Source: Bacteroidales bacterium UBA1309 (GTDB lineage: Bacteria; Bacteroidota; Bacteroidia; Bacteroidales; Dysgonomonadaceae). Taken from it: a DNA stretch of 31,351 nucleotides. The notes beneath the pieces are model-generated. The model was given only the letters and a program-made list of their open reading frames with translations, ran no database searches and was not told where the DNA came from. The stretch lies in contig DBTT01000028.1 of the NCBI GenBank assembly GCA_002307185.1, positions 1-31,351 on the forward strand. Direction: 5' to 3'. Below are positions 1 through 7,314 of the stretch, in pieces. Every line of letters begins with the position of its first letter. Positions within the stretch are counted from its first letter, which is position 1. The position numbers were made by a program, and so were the translations under genes.

Positions 1-440
1 CGCTATCGGGCGAGTGAAGCGGACGGGGATCTTTGCTGCGGCAGAAGGTCCTCACCATTCAGGGCTAAGGCTCCTCTATCTGAAGGCTTAACCTGGGCGG
101 CGACTCGAAGTCGCACTCCCGTAGGAAAAGTTCACATAAGCCTGGGGCTGTACTTGTTTGTGGAACAAATCGGGTTCTTCTAAGCCATAAATCATGAATT
201 GGCCACAACATTCGCAAGGGGATTGCCGTCACTGTTGTTGAGGTATTATCGTCGCCTGTCGGGATGTAGCTAGTCTTTTATGTGTTTAATCCCTTTGCAG
301 GCTGGAAAGGCCTGCGGGGATGTCACTCTTTCGGTTTCAAAATGTTTTGTGTAGTTCAGTTTCCAAACCGAGATGTTAATTAAGTTTGTATTACAGTCCT
401 TGTGGGTTGGGAAACTCGCAAGGACTCTTTTTTTATTTCC
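1..440 (+). ncRNA. Structured RNA element, left copy, ending in an intrinsic terminator
   Basis: Not a family I recognise. This stretch matches, in opposite orientation, the segment 30319-30640. A 60-nt block at 62-121 differs at only about five positions from the reverse complement of 30541-30600. Visible stems are GCGACT(100-105)/AGTCGC(109-114) with loop CGA; ATCCC(289-293)/GGGAT(317-321) enclosing GCAGGC(297-302)/GCCTGC(310-315); TCGGTTT(331-337)/AAACCGA(365-371); and a terminator stem AGTCCTTG(395-402)/CAAGGACT(419-426) followed by a T-run. The same stems occur in the right copy with compensatory base changes, which supports an RNA fold. Two stretches, about 23 nt after position 35 and roughly 75 nt within 121-280, are extra here. 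The window begins inside it, so its 5' end, and probably a DUF4469 gene before it, lies outside. It could instead be a mobile palindromic repeat, but paired changes in the stems favour RNA. Confidence 0.6.
395..434 (+). terminator. Intrinsic terminator of the left structured RNA
   Basis: The arms AGTCCTTG (395-402) and CAAGGACT (419-426) pair over 8 bp. An inner GGTT/AAAC partial pairing closes the loop, and a run of seven T follows at 428-434. The equivalent hairpin in the right copy pairs ATCCTTA with TAAGGAT, a covarying stem. Confidence 0.75.
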
Positions 441-1209
441 CCTTAGCAGTTGGCATTCATTGTTAAACCCTGCGCAAATCCGATAGCATATTTTTACGCC
501 TCAAACCGCAAATCGGTTATAGGCGGCGCTTGCCTGAAGATTAGTAGGTAGTACCGAAACGACGAGGGTTGGATAAAGCCACGCAGTGGTGCGGGATGTT
601 GTGCATAACTGGATGCGAAGTGCAGCGGGGAACTTCCGGCAGGTTGTGTGCCGGACACACCAATGCTAGTGCGAGTGTCGCAATGGATTGATTACGAGCG
701 ACGCAGTGATGTAATATGCTTGTGCTGCAACCTTCTCTTTACCATTAAACGAAAAAATCTTCGTTCCGAGAGTTTTTGCCAATCTTCTCTAACCTTCGAC
801 TTGAAAAGACAATGGCTTTGCCCCTTACATAATTTGCGATAACTCGCTGTGGCATATTTCCACAGGTTTTGCGATATACTGTGGAAGAATTCCACTCTTT
901 CTTCAATCTCCAAAAGTTTGTTATTTCGTTCTTTTTGTTTATCTGCCTGTTGTTACGTAGTCGCAGGGTTGAGCTACTTGTTTGTGTTTTCTATTGATTA
1001 TTAATAACTTACATCTTGTGTATGCGATTCTTTATGTTTCATAGAAGACAATGTGCTAATACATTATCATCCTTCAGGCTGGTAAAAATAGGGTGTTAGT
1101 ATTGTGGCACGAAAATTGACATTTCCGATTGTTCTCATATGACTGAACTACACATTTTTATTAAATAGGTAAAGTTAGGAATTCAAATTATTAATGAAAG
1201 TAGCCAATT
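441..1209. other. Non-coding spacer with several small hairpins
   Basis: No credible gene is seen; the short reading frames have no recognisable protein character. Palindromes visible are TCCGGCA(635-641)/TGCCGGA(649-655), CTGTGG(847-852)/CCACAG(860-865) and GTGGAA(881-886)/TTCCAC(890-895). The last two are neighbouring hairpins with similar stems. The motif CGCAGTG followed by a purine and TG occurs near 583 and near 705. The last 200 bases before 1210 are AT-rich and should contain the promoter of the downstream pair, but I could not place a clear TAnnTTTG box. Confidence 0.5.
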
Positions 1210-1362
1210 ATGAAATTAGAGTATGTTTCTCCCAAAATTGAGATTGTTTTGGTCGAATTAGAAGAATGTATTGCTGCGTCTGCGGCGGTGAAGAGTTACA
1301 ACGGGCAAATAGAGGAAACCTGGAAACAAGAGGATGATGTCAACCGTGACATTGAATGGTGA
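1210..1362 (+). CDS. Small 50-residue acidic peptide upstream of a fimbrillin-like gene
   Basis: An ATG at 1210 opens a 50-codon frame ending in TGA at 1360-1362. The peptide begins MKLEYVSPKIEIV, has a central CIAAS, and ends in an acidic tail rich in E, D and W (EETWKQEDD, then DIEW). Short peptides of this layout (a KxEYxxPxxE-like start, an alanine/serine-rich centre and an acidic tryptophan-containing end) are familiar in Bacteroidales, often beside surface-protein or fimbrillin genes; that parallel is from memory. There is no signal peptide and no transmembrane segment. Only 6 nt separate its stop from the next start, so the two are probably translated from one message. Function is unknown; a chaperone, leader or signalling role would be a guess. 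Confidence 0.6.
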   Translation: MKLEYVSPKIEIVLVELEECIAASAAVKSYNGQIEETWKQEDDVNRDIEW

Positions 1363-1368
1363 GATTTT

Positions 1369-3024
1369 ATGGAACGCATTTTTTATAGAATTATTCTTAT
1401 GGATATAAATTACTTTAAAAACCTAGCAGGTTCAATTCTATTTCTGACATTGTTTGTCTCTGTGGTTTCCTGCCAAAATTTGGAATCAGATATTCAAGGA
1501 GACGAGAGTATTGCTTCCGTCAGCGTGAATCTGGTCAGTGTCGGGTCCAACACCGAAAGCCTGAAGTCAGCACAGTTGGTTTCGGTTGATAGCGATTCGT
1601 CGTTGGAAAGCCTAAAACCCATAATTATCCCTTTTAATGATGACTATGCAATCGTAGCTACTCTGGAGCAAGAGAATCTTTCTCAGTCTGCGTCGGAATC
1701 CGAAGCATCTTCTTCCACACGTGCCACTGCTGTCAGTCAGAATCTGGACAGTGGTGTGAAATATCGCGCTCTGGTTTATGATAGTCAAGGGAAGTTTGTG
1801 GCCTATAAGGATTTTGCCTACGGGAATGAAAGTGCGGTGGGGAGTTTCATGAATCTTACGGTGGGAAAAACTTATACTTTTGTAGTCTATTCGGTGAATA
1901 GCACAACAAGCTTGCCGGACATAAGCCTCGGCGATTCATCCACTTTGGCTAATGCGAAGATTGTCTTCAGTTCTTTTACGGACAAGGGTAGTGATCAATT
2001 CATGTATTACATCAAGCAACTCACCGTTCAGCAAGGAACAAACTACTTGGATGTTGCGTTGGCGCACCAATTCAGCCAAATCACTACCAAGCTGGCCATT
2101 ACTGGGGATGCCTTGACTCAAGGGGCTTATTTAGTGAGCATAAGCAATCCTCGCATTGCACCAATGGCGACCAGTGCAACAGTGAGCTTGAAGGATGGAA
2201 CAATTGCCTACGGAAGTGATAAAAGTACGGGAAGAACGGTTGTGTTTCCTTCGTTTTCAGAAGGTACACAGTCAATTACAAGTGATTCAACCTCCTTGGT
2301 TCATGCTGCTACCAGTGCCGCCGCATTCTATATTGATGCCTTAACGATCAGGGGTGACGTGAGTGATTCCCGAACCGACATCACCAAGGCTGTCACTGTA
2401 TCCAATCTGAAAATTACACCGGGATACAGGTACAACTTGAATTTGAATATTGATCTTCCATGTGTTAAAGTGGTGGAAGTGACCAAAGATTTTTCATGGA
2501 AATATAGCGTGAGTGAGGTTGGTCCAAAAGGCAGTCAAATAGTTAGCCGCGACACCTTGCCTGCTGCAGACTATGGTTTTGTGTTCGATTTAGACAGTTT
2601 GGACAACTCGTTTATGCTAGAAATAAATGGTGTCAAGATAGCCACGCAAGAGCTTCAGCTTCAAAATACAGCAGGGTTGACTCAGAACGTTCAATTTGCT
2701 GACGGTAGCTACTGGAACAACGGGACAGTTCCTAATATTTGGAACATTTTTGGAAATAGGAAAGGAGGCAAGCCAAGTTTCAGGATTACGGTTGATACGG
2801 ATGGGGTGGTTTCTGTATTTGGAAGTAAATATAGTGCCAGCAGTGCCAATTGGGGACTCTATCCCATTGTGTTTACAGCTAGTTCTGGTGGAAAATTCAA
2901 CACAGTGATATGGAACAAGGATTCACCGAATGTGGTCACCGTTAGGCAGACAGTGGAAGGCCAAACATGGTTTGCCGGTGGAGGTCGTGGATATAAATTA
3001 GTCACCACCTGTTCAGGATCTTAA
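1369..3024 (+). CDS. Fimbrillin-like outer-membrane lipoprotein
   Basis: A 551-residue predicted lipoprotein. The N-terminus has a hydrophobic stretch ending in SVVSC, so Cys35 would be lipidated. If translation starts at the internal ATG at 1399 the signal peptide is 24 residues, a more usual length, so that start is a real alternative. The mature protein begins with an acidic, serine-rich spacer. A beta-rich region follows, with typical fimbrillin phrases: a YRALVYDSQGKFV strand, a GKTYTFVVYS strand, a membrane-distal ALAHQFSQI segment and a TPGYRYNLNL segment near residue 360. This layout fits the Mfa1/FimA-like fimbrillin families of Bacteroidales (Pfam Mfa_like). The last 150 residues form a separate, tryptophan- and glycine-rich domain. 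It is probably a minor or tip fimbrial subunit or an adhesin on the cell surface. No usher or chaperone genes are nearby, as expected for this lipoprotein-polymerised pilus type. Confidence 0.7.
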   Translation: MERIFYRIILMDINYFKNLAGSILFLTLFVSVVSCQNLESDIQGDESIASVSVNLVSVGSNTESLKSAQLVSVDSDSSLESLKPIIIPFNDDYAIVATLEQENLSQSASESEASSSTRATAVSQNLDSGVKYRALVYDSQGKFVAYKDFAYGNESAVGSFMNLTVGKTYTFVVYSVNSTTSLPDISLGDSSTLANAKIVFSSFTDKGSDQFMYYIKQLTVQQGTNYLDVALAHQFSQITTKLAITGDALTQGAYLVSISNPRIAPMATSATVSLKDGTIAYGSDKSTGRTVVFPSFSEGTQSITSDSTSLVHAATSAAAFYIDALTIRGDVSDSRTDITKAVTVSNLKITPGYRYNLNLNIDLPCVKVVEVTKDFSWKYSVSEVGPKGSQIVSRDTLPAADYGFVFDLDSLDNSFMLEINGVKIATQELQLQNTAGLTQNVQFADGSYWNNGTVPNIWNIFGNRKGGKPSFRITVDTDGVVSVFGSKYSASSANWGLYPIVFTASSGGKFNTVIWNKDSPNVVTVRQTVEGQTWFAGGGRGYKLVTTCSGS

Positions 3025-3044
3025 ACTGTTTTCTTCTGCATGCC

Positions 3045-3088
3045 GATGCGCCATATTGTTTGTGAATAGAATGGCGCATCTCTTTTGT
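3045..3088 (+). terminator. Terminator after the fimbrillin-like gene
   Basis: A perfect 10-bp inverted repeat, GATGCGCCAT (3045-3054) and ATGGCGCATC (3071-3080), is followed by TCTTTTG. It lies 20 bases past the stop codon at 3024. Confidence 0.7.
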
Positions 3089-3348
3089 TCAGGAGAAGCA
3101 GCGGATGTTCCAAAAAATAGTCATCTGTTCCGCAAATAAAGATGGCAATATATGTTGGGTCTGTTTTGTATAAAGGAAAACCTATGTCACGAGTTCAGCT
3201 AAATTCGCTTGTGTATCTCTACTCCAAGAAAAATAAGTTGTTGAATGAATTAGGAGCAATTGCAAACAATAACTTGTCCTAATAAGATATATGAAGAGCT
3301 AAGCATGCTTGTTTCCTTTCTAGTTCTTCCAATTTCTGAATCTATTTA
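3089..3348. other. Spacer without a recognisable gene
   Basis: Between the fimbrillin terminator and the arsR promoter I see no supported gene. A 32-codon frame from the ATG at 3184 to a stop near 3282 exists, but nothing in it is recognisable and it may be chance. Confidence 0.4.
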
Positions 3349-3393
3349 TTTGTTTGGGTAAAATATTGTTTGTAATTTTGCGAACAACAAACA
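3349..3393 (+). promoter_or_regulatory. arsR promoter with overlapping candidate operator
   Basis: A near-ideal Bacteroidota promoter is visible: TTTG at 3349-3352, a 20-base spacer and TAATTTTG at 3373-3380 (consensus TAnnTTTG). An inverted repeat TGTTTG(3367-3372)/CAAACA(3388-3393) flanks and overlaps the -7 box, just where an autoregulating ArsR repressor would block RNA polymerase. The promoter assignment rests on the consensus match; the operator is inference. Confidence 0.65.
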
Positions 3394-3412
3394 TGATATT
3401 AAGGTTGCGATT

Positions 3413-3745
3413 ATGATTTATCCCGAAAACGAAGAAGTAAACATCAATAACGAAACCCTTGCCCGCTATGCCAAAGCAATGGGACATCCTACGCGTATTG
3501 CGATACTGCGCTTTCTGGCTTCTTTGGATAGCTGCTATTTTGGCGACATCCACAACGAATTGCCCATAGCCAAGGCAACTGTTTCCCAACATCTTAAAGA
3601 ACTAAAAGATGCAGGACTCATCCAGGGTGAAATCGAAACCCCCAAAGTGAAGTATTGTATCAATCGAGAAAACTGGGAAAAGGCCCAAAGGATGTATGCT
3701 TCTTTTTTTTCCTGTTCAAAAGCAAAAACCACTTGTTGCAATTAA
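3413..3745 (+). CDS. arsR: ArsR/SmtB-family metalloid-responsive repressor
   Basis: A 110-residue winged-helix repressor, a normal size for the ArsR/SmtB family. The segment LARYAKAMGHPTRIAILRFL (residues 16-35) is the family's dimerisation and first helix region. It is followed by the recognition helix around residues 52-64 (AKATVSQHLKELK) and the beta-wing around 72-84. Cysteines at 41, 82, 101, 108 and 109 are candidates for binding As(III); the C-terminal CSKAKTTCC cluster is the most striking. It is the first gene of a unit that continues with thioredoxin-like and membrane proteins of the arsEFG type. It probably represses its own promoter and releases it when trivalent arsenic, possibly an aromatic arsenical, is bound. 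The ligand is inferred from the neighbours. Confidence 0.88.
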   Translation: MIYPENEEVNINNETLARYAKAMGHPTRIAILRFLASLDSCYFGDIHNELPIAKATVSQHLKELKDAGLIQGEIETPKVKYCINRENWEKAQRMYASFFSCSKAKTTCCN

Positions 3746-3776
3746 CGTTTAATTATCAGTAAAAAAAAGTAATCAT

Positions 3777-4025
3777 ATGGACATTAAAGTTTTGGGTACA
3801 GGTTGCGCCAAATGCAAATCGCTGGAAAAAGCGGTGAAGGATGTGATCGAAGAAAATGGCATCCAGGCCAATGTCACCAAAGTGGAAGACATCCTGGAGA
3901 TAATGAAATTTGATGTGATGAGTACCCCCGCCCTGGTTGTCGATGGCAATGTGGTGGTCAAAGGGCGAGTTCCATCCAACAGTGAATTAAAGGAAATATT
4001 AACCACAAAAATCTATCGATTATGA
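3777..4025 (+). CDS. Small thioredoxin-family protein (redox-active disulfide type, ArsE-like)
   Basis: An 82-residue cytoplasmic protein without signal peptide. It matches the compact thioredoxin/glutaredoxin-like family with a GTGCAKC active site (CxxC at Cys11 and Cys14) and a cis-proline loop MSTPALVVDG around residues 46-55. It lies 31 nt after arsR and overlaps the next gene by 4 nt (ATGA), so it is translationally coupled to it. In arsEFG operons described in Shewanella, two small proteins, ArsE and ArsF, act together in reducing nitro-aromatic arsenicals. This gene occupies the ArsE position, but the assignment is by context. Alternatively it is a general thiol reductant feeding the membrane protein encoded downstream. 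Confidence 0.8.
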   Translation: MDIKVLGTGCAKCKSLEKAVKDVIEENGIQANVTKVEDILEIMKFDVMSTPALVVDGNVVVKGRVPSNSELKEILTTKIYRL

Positions 4026-4438
4026 AGAAGCTGGTCATTCTGTCCGCCCTGTTTGTCTCGGTGCTAACTTTAGCTTTTGCCGCAAAAGGCAACAGTGGCA
4101 AACAACCTCAAGCAAAAGAGGCAAAAGTAGAAGTGTACTATTTTCATCACACCCGCCGATGCGCCACCTGCAATGCGGTGGAAAACGAATCCCTCAAAGC
4201 CATCAAGTTGCTATATCCCATCCAGTTAAAATCAGGAAAAATCACGTTCAAATCGGTAAACCTGGATGACAAAGGCAGCAAAGTATTTGCCGATAAATGC
4301 AAGGCGGAAGGTCAATCGCTCTTGGTGATAAGCAAACGCGTGCGGATCGACCTGACAGACACAGGATTCATGTATGCGAGAAGCAATCCGGAAAAACTTC
4401 AAGAAGAGTTGAAAAAAAGAATCGACCCCCTTCTCTAA
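4022..4438 (+). CDS. arsF: Exported ArsF-family thioredoxin-like protein (nitrophenyl compound nitroreductase subunit family)
   Basis: A 138-residue protein with a clear Sec signal peptide (MKKLVILSALFVSVLTLAFA) and therefore periplasmic or membrane-attached. After the signal comes a thioredoxin-like beta strand (KVEVYYFHHTRRC) and a CATC active-site motif around residues 47-50. A segment KSVNLDDKGSKVFADKC carries a further cysteine, and LLVISKRVRIDL may be the edge strand. The family is annotated as the ArsF subunit of nitrophenyl arsenical reduction. It overlaps the ArsE-like gene by 4 nt and is followed after 16 nt by the ArsG-family gene. The signal peptide places it on the other side of the membrane from the ArsE-like protein, which matters for any shared reaction. 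Confidence 0.75.
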   Translation: MKKLVILSALFVSVLTLAFAAKGNSGKQPQAKEAKVEVYYFHHTRRCATCNAVENESLKAIKLLYPIQLKSGKITFKSVNLDDKGSKVFADKCKAEGQSLLVISKRVRIDLTDTGFMYARSNPEKLQEELKKRIDPLL

Positions 4439-4454
4439 TTTCAGGACAAGTCGC

Positions 4455-5156
4455 ATGGATATCCTACAGGGCATATTAGACAATTCGGAATACAGTTTTA
4501 TCACAGCTATAATGCTGGGATTGATGACTGCCATCAGCCCCTGCCCATTGGCTACCAACATATCTGCCATCGGGTTTCTCAGCCGCAATTTGAATGACAG
4601 CAAACGTGTGTTTATGAACGGATTGGTTTATACTCTCGGAAGAGCCATAAGTTACACTGGATTGGCTCTAATCATATTCTTGGGGGCCAGCAAAATGAAT
4701 ATTTCCATGCTGTTTCAGGGTTGGGGCGAAAAACTGTTAGGCCCGGTAATGATTCTGATAGGGCTTTTTATGCTCGGTGTAATCAAACTTAAATTCCCCG
4801 GACTGAATGGACTGACAGATAAAATTGGAGAGAAAGGCAGGGGCAGCTATTGGAGTGCCTTGTTGCTCGGAATGGTTTTCGCACTGGCATTTTGTCCATA
4901 CAGCGGTGTGTTGTACTTCGCAATGCTGATACCTATCACCGTAGCAAGTGCAAGTGGTCTGTATCTACCTGTACTATTTGCCCTATCCACCGGATTACCT
5001 GTTATTATTTTTGCTTGGTTGCTGGCTTATGCGGTTGGCAATGTAGGGAAATTATATAACCAAATCAAGACATTTGAGCTTTGGTTCCGGCGGATAGTAT
5101 CGGTTGCTTTTATTGCTGTAGGAATTTATTATGTAATGATTTTTTTTGTTCCTTAA
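4455..5156 (+). CDS. arsG: ArsG-family membrane protein (aromatic arsenical efflux permease / CcdA-DsbD-like fold)
   Basis: A 233-residue integral membrane protein with about six transmembrane helices. The first helix carries AISPCPLATN, and a later one AFCPYSGVLYFAMLIP. Paired proline-cysteine motifs of this kind are typical of the CcdA/DsbD transmembrane electron carriers, to which the ArsG family is related. ArsG proteins have been assigned efflux of trivalent aromatic aminoarsenicals. The cysteines suggest that thiol electron transfer is an equally good reading: electrons would pass from the cytoplasmic ArsE-like protein to the exported ArsF protein. It is the fourth gene of the arsR unit and is followed by a terminator-like hairpin. 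Confidence 0.75.
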   Translation: MDILQGILDNSEYSFITAIMLGLMTAISPCPLATNISAIGFLSRNLNDSKRVFMNGLVYTLGRAISYTGLALIIFLGASKMNISMLFQGWGEKLLGPVMILIGLFMLGVIKLKFPGLNGLTDKIGEKGRGSYWSALLLGMVFALAFCPYSGVLYFAMLIPITVASASGLYLPVLFALSTGLPVIIFAWLLAYAVGNVGKLYNQIKTFELWFRRIVSVAFIAVGIYYVMIFFVP

Positions 5157-5187
5157 GGCCCGCGAAAAGGGTAGGGAATTAGAGGCC

Positions 5188-5224
5188 AACCACATTAAGC
5201 GGCAAAGTTACATGTGGTTTTTTT
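5188..5224 (+). terminator. Terminator between arsG and the permease gene
   Basis: The arms AACCACAT (5188-5195) and ATGTGGTT (5212-5219) are followed by a T-run to 5224. It separates the arsR-arsG unit from the downstream permease and would uncouple or reduce its transcription. Confidence 0.7.
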
Positions 5225-5269
5225 AAAACACAAATTGTTCATTTTTTCACGGACATCATCTTGCTTTAA

Positions 5270-6313
5270 ATGAGAAAAAATAAAGAAATCAGGCTATTGG
5301 TTGCTGTATTTACTGTTTTGCTCGCACTTGTTGTATTGTATTATTTTTTAGAACAGATTATAGGTGCATTCACTTTTGATTTTTTGGGACTGAATCCCGG
5401 TTCACATTTGGGAACATCAGTAAACTTCTTTTTCTACGATACGATCAAAATCCTGATCTTGCTATTTGTGATTAGTTCGTTGATGGGCGTGGTGAACGCC
5501 TATTTTCCGATAGACCGTTTGCGAAATTACCTGACAAGCCGAAAATTATACGGACTCCAATATTTTTTCGCATCCTTTTTTGGCGCTATCACTCCTTTCT
5601 GCTCCTGCTCATCCATACCGCTGTTTATTGGTTTTGTAAAAGGTGGAATTCCTTTAGGAGTCACTTTTGCATTCCTTATTACATCACCTCTGGTAAACGA
5701 GGTAGCCGTTGCCATGTTTTTGGGACTATTTGGGCTAAAAGCCACGCTCGTGTATGCCGGAAGTGGAATATTGATGGGTATGATTGGAGGTTATCTTCTT
5801 GGAAAATTCAAACTGGAGCGGTACCTGAGCGATTGGGTAAAGCAAATACAGGCTGATTCTGAGCAAGAATCGGAAGTATGGTGTGGCGAAAAAACATCTT
5901 TTGGCGACCGTCTTCCTTATATTCTGAAAGATGGTTGGGGTATTGTGCGAAAAGTTCTGGTGTACGTACTCATTGGCATTGCTATAGGTGCTGCCATGCA
6001 CGGGTATGTTCCCGAGAATTTTTTTGCTCAACACCTTTCTGCCGATAAATGGTATGCCATTCCGTTAACAGTAGTACTGGCAGTGCCTATGTATGCTAAT
6101 GCAGCAGGAATAGTGCCCGTGATACAGGTTTTCGTGGCAAAAGGCGTTCCACTCGGCACCGCCATTGCTTTCATGATGGCAGTGGTGGGTTTGTCGCTAC
6201 CGGAAGCTACCCTGCTAAAAAAAGTAATGACATGGAAGCTAATTGGGATTTTCTTTGGAACAATCACCGTGTTTATTATCATCTTAGGGTATTTATTCAA
6301 TATAATACTTTAG
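5270..6313 (+). CDS. Permease of the ArsP (DUF318, PF03773) family
   Basis: A 347-residue polytopic membrane protein with about eight helices. The family signature is present: ITPFCSCSSIPLFIGF around residues 107-122 with Cys111 and Cys113, then ITSPLVNE around 137-144. A charged cytoplasmic loop lies near residues 180-215 (QIQADSEQESEVWCGEK). A second half repeats the helix pattern, with MYANAAGIVPV and VGLSLPEATLLKK. ArsP members export trivalent organoarsenicals such as methyl- or aryl-arsenicals; other members of PF03773 are of unknown substrate. The start at 5270 lies 45 nt beyond a terminator, so it may have its own promoter, though no clear TAnnTTTG box is seen. Position beside arsR-arsG supports a role in arsenical export. 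Confidence 0.8.
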   Translation: MRKNKEIRLLVAVFTVLLALVVLYYFLEQIIGAFTFDFLGLNPGSHLGTSVNFFFYDTIKILILLFVISSLMGVVNAYFPIDRLRNYLTSRKLYGLQYFFASFFGAITPFCSCSSIPLFIGFVKGGIPLGVTFAFLITSPLVNEVAVAMFLGLFGLKATLVYAGSGILMGMIGGYLLGKFKLERYLSDWVKQIQADSEQESEVWCGEKTSFGDRLPYILKDGWGIVRKVLVYVLIGIAIGAAMHGYVPENFFAQHLSADKWYAIPLTVVLAVPMYANAAGIVPVIQVFVAKGVPLGTAIAFMMAVVGLSLPEATLLKKVMTWKLIGIFFGTITVFIIILGYLFNIIL

Positions 6314-7240
6314 ATTTTATGTAATAGTATTTGATTTCTAATAAAATAACCAGTAGTTTATTTGCCCAATCCCAATAGTTCTAGCATCTTGCAATTATTC
6401 CAAATGCATTAATGAAATGTTGTGAACTAAATAAATGAAGACGCAATTTTACGATAGAAGCATTTGTGTTCTACTCGATTGTTCCCAAAGGTTTTGATTT
6501 CCTCCCAATAAATTGGGTATATACGTACGGTGAACAACCTCTCGGGCTTGCAGTTTGGAAAACAGTTTGATTTTATGTCTTTCTTATCCAGCGAATGGTA
6601 TCTTCACCGTCATTTATTGTACTGCTCGGCATAAAGCCAAGCACTCTCAAAAATCACGAATATATCAAACAGTTACCATAGTTGAGTCGCCAACAGCAAG
6701 ATAAATGAGTATCTATAGGAATATAAAACAGTATTCCAACATCAAGAATCTTTCCTAATGCCAAATTATGGTTGCATTGTTTTATGCATAAGCAGAAATG
6801 GTGTTTTTTCTTTTGCTTTGGCTAAGCATCCACATTGTCTGTTGACGTCTAAATAGCCGTAGCTTTTTCTACTTGAACTTCATCTGCTAAAATTGAGCCA
6901 TTAGTGAGGGATGCTTGAGAGGCGAGAATCCGCTTTTACCGGGTGGATATAAAAAAATAGCAGGCATATGCTGTTTTTCACACGTTAACAAGTTCATGTT
7001 TTTCAATGGGAATTTTGAGGGATTGGTTTTGTTAATTGCAGATTGAAGGTTGGAAGTGAAACGACTTTTAGCCTGTGCTGCAACAGCAATTGTTTCATAC
7101 TGCTTATTTCAGAGTTAACTAATCATATAATCAATAAAACAACCCGTTTTTGACATATATTCCCTTTGAGTATTCATCGATAGAACTATGTCGGCAACAA
7201 GTAGTGAATAAATGACAGAATAAGACGCAAGACGAAATAA
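6314..7240. other. About 0.9 kb without an intact gene, probably decayed
   Basis: No reading frame of useful length or recognisable product is found on either strand. On the minus strand around 6500-6680 there is a stop-interrupted stretch that reads WLYAEQYNK, then RYHSLDKKD. It faintly recalls the C-terminal end of an IS3-type transposase, but the match is too weak to call. The region lies between the arsenical permease and glnS, a plausible old insertion boundary. Confidence 0.45.
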
Positions 7241-7246
7241 TTTTTC

Positions 7247-7254
7247 TACTTTTG
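7247..7254 (+). promoter_or_regulatory. glnS promoter -7 box
   Basis: TACTTTTG at 7247-7254 matches the Bacteroidota -7 consensus TAnnTTTG, but no good -33 TTTG is seen. The predicted transcript start near 7261 lies before the ATG at 7315 and rules out longer upstream reading. Confidence 0.55.
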
Positions 7255-7314
7255 CATCTTATTAATTTATTGTACATTTATACTAAAAGCCATTATTTAA
7301 AAATTCGAGGGAAT

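Noticed and set aside
3184..3282. A 32-codon frame upstream of arsR
   Set aside because: It is short, unrecognised and in an AT-rich spacer; no evidence beyond being open.
6480..6700. Possible IS3-type transposase remnant on the minus strand
   Set aside because: Only a few scattered residues fit the pattern, with stops between; not enough to annotate as a pseudogene.
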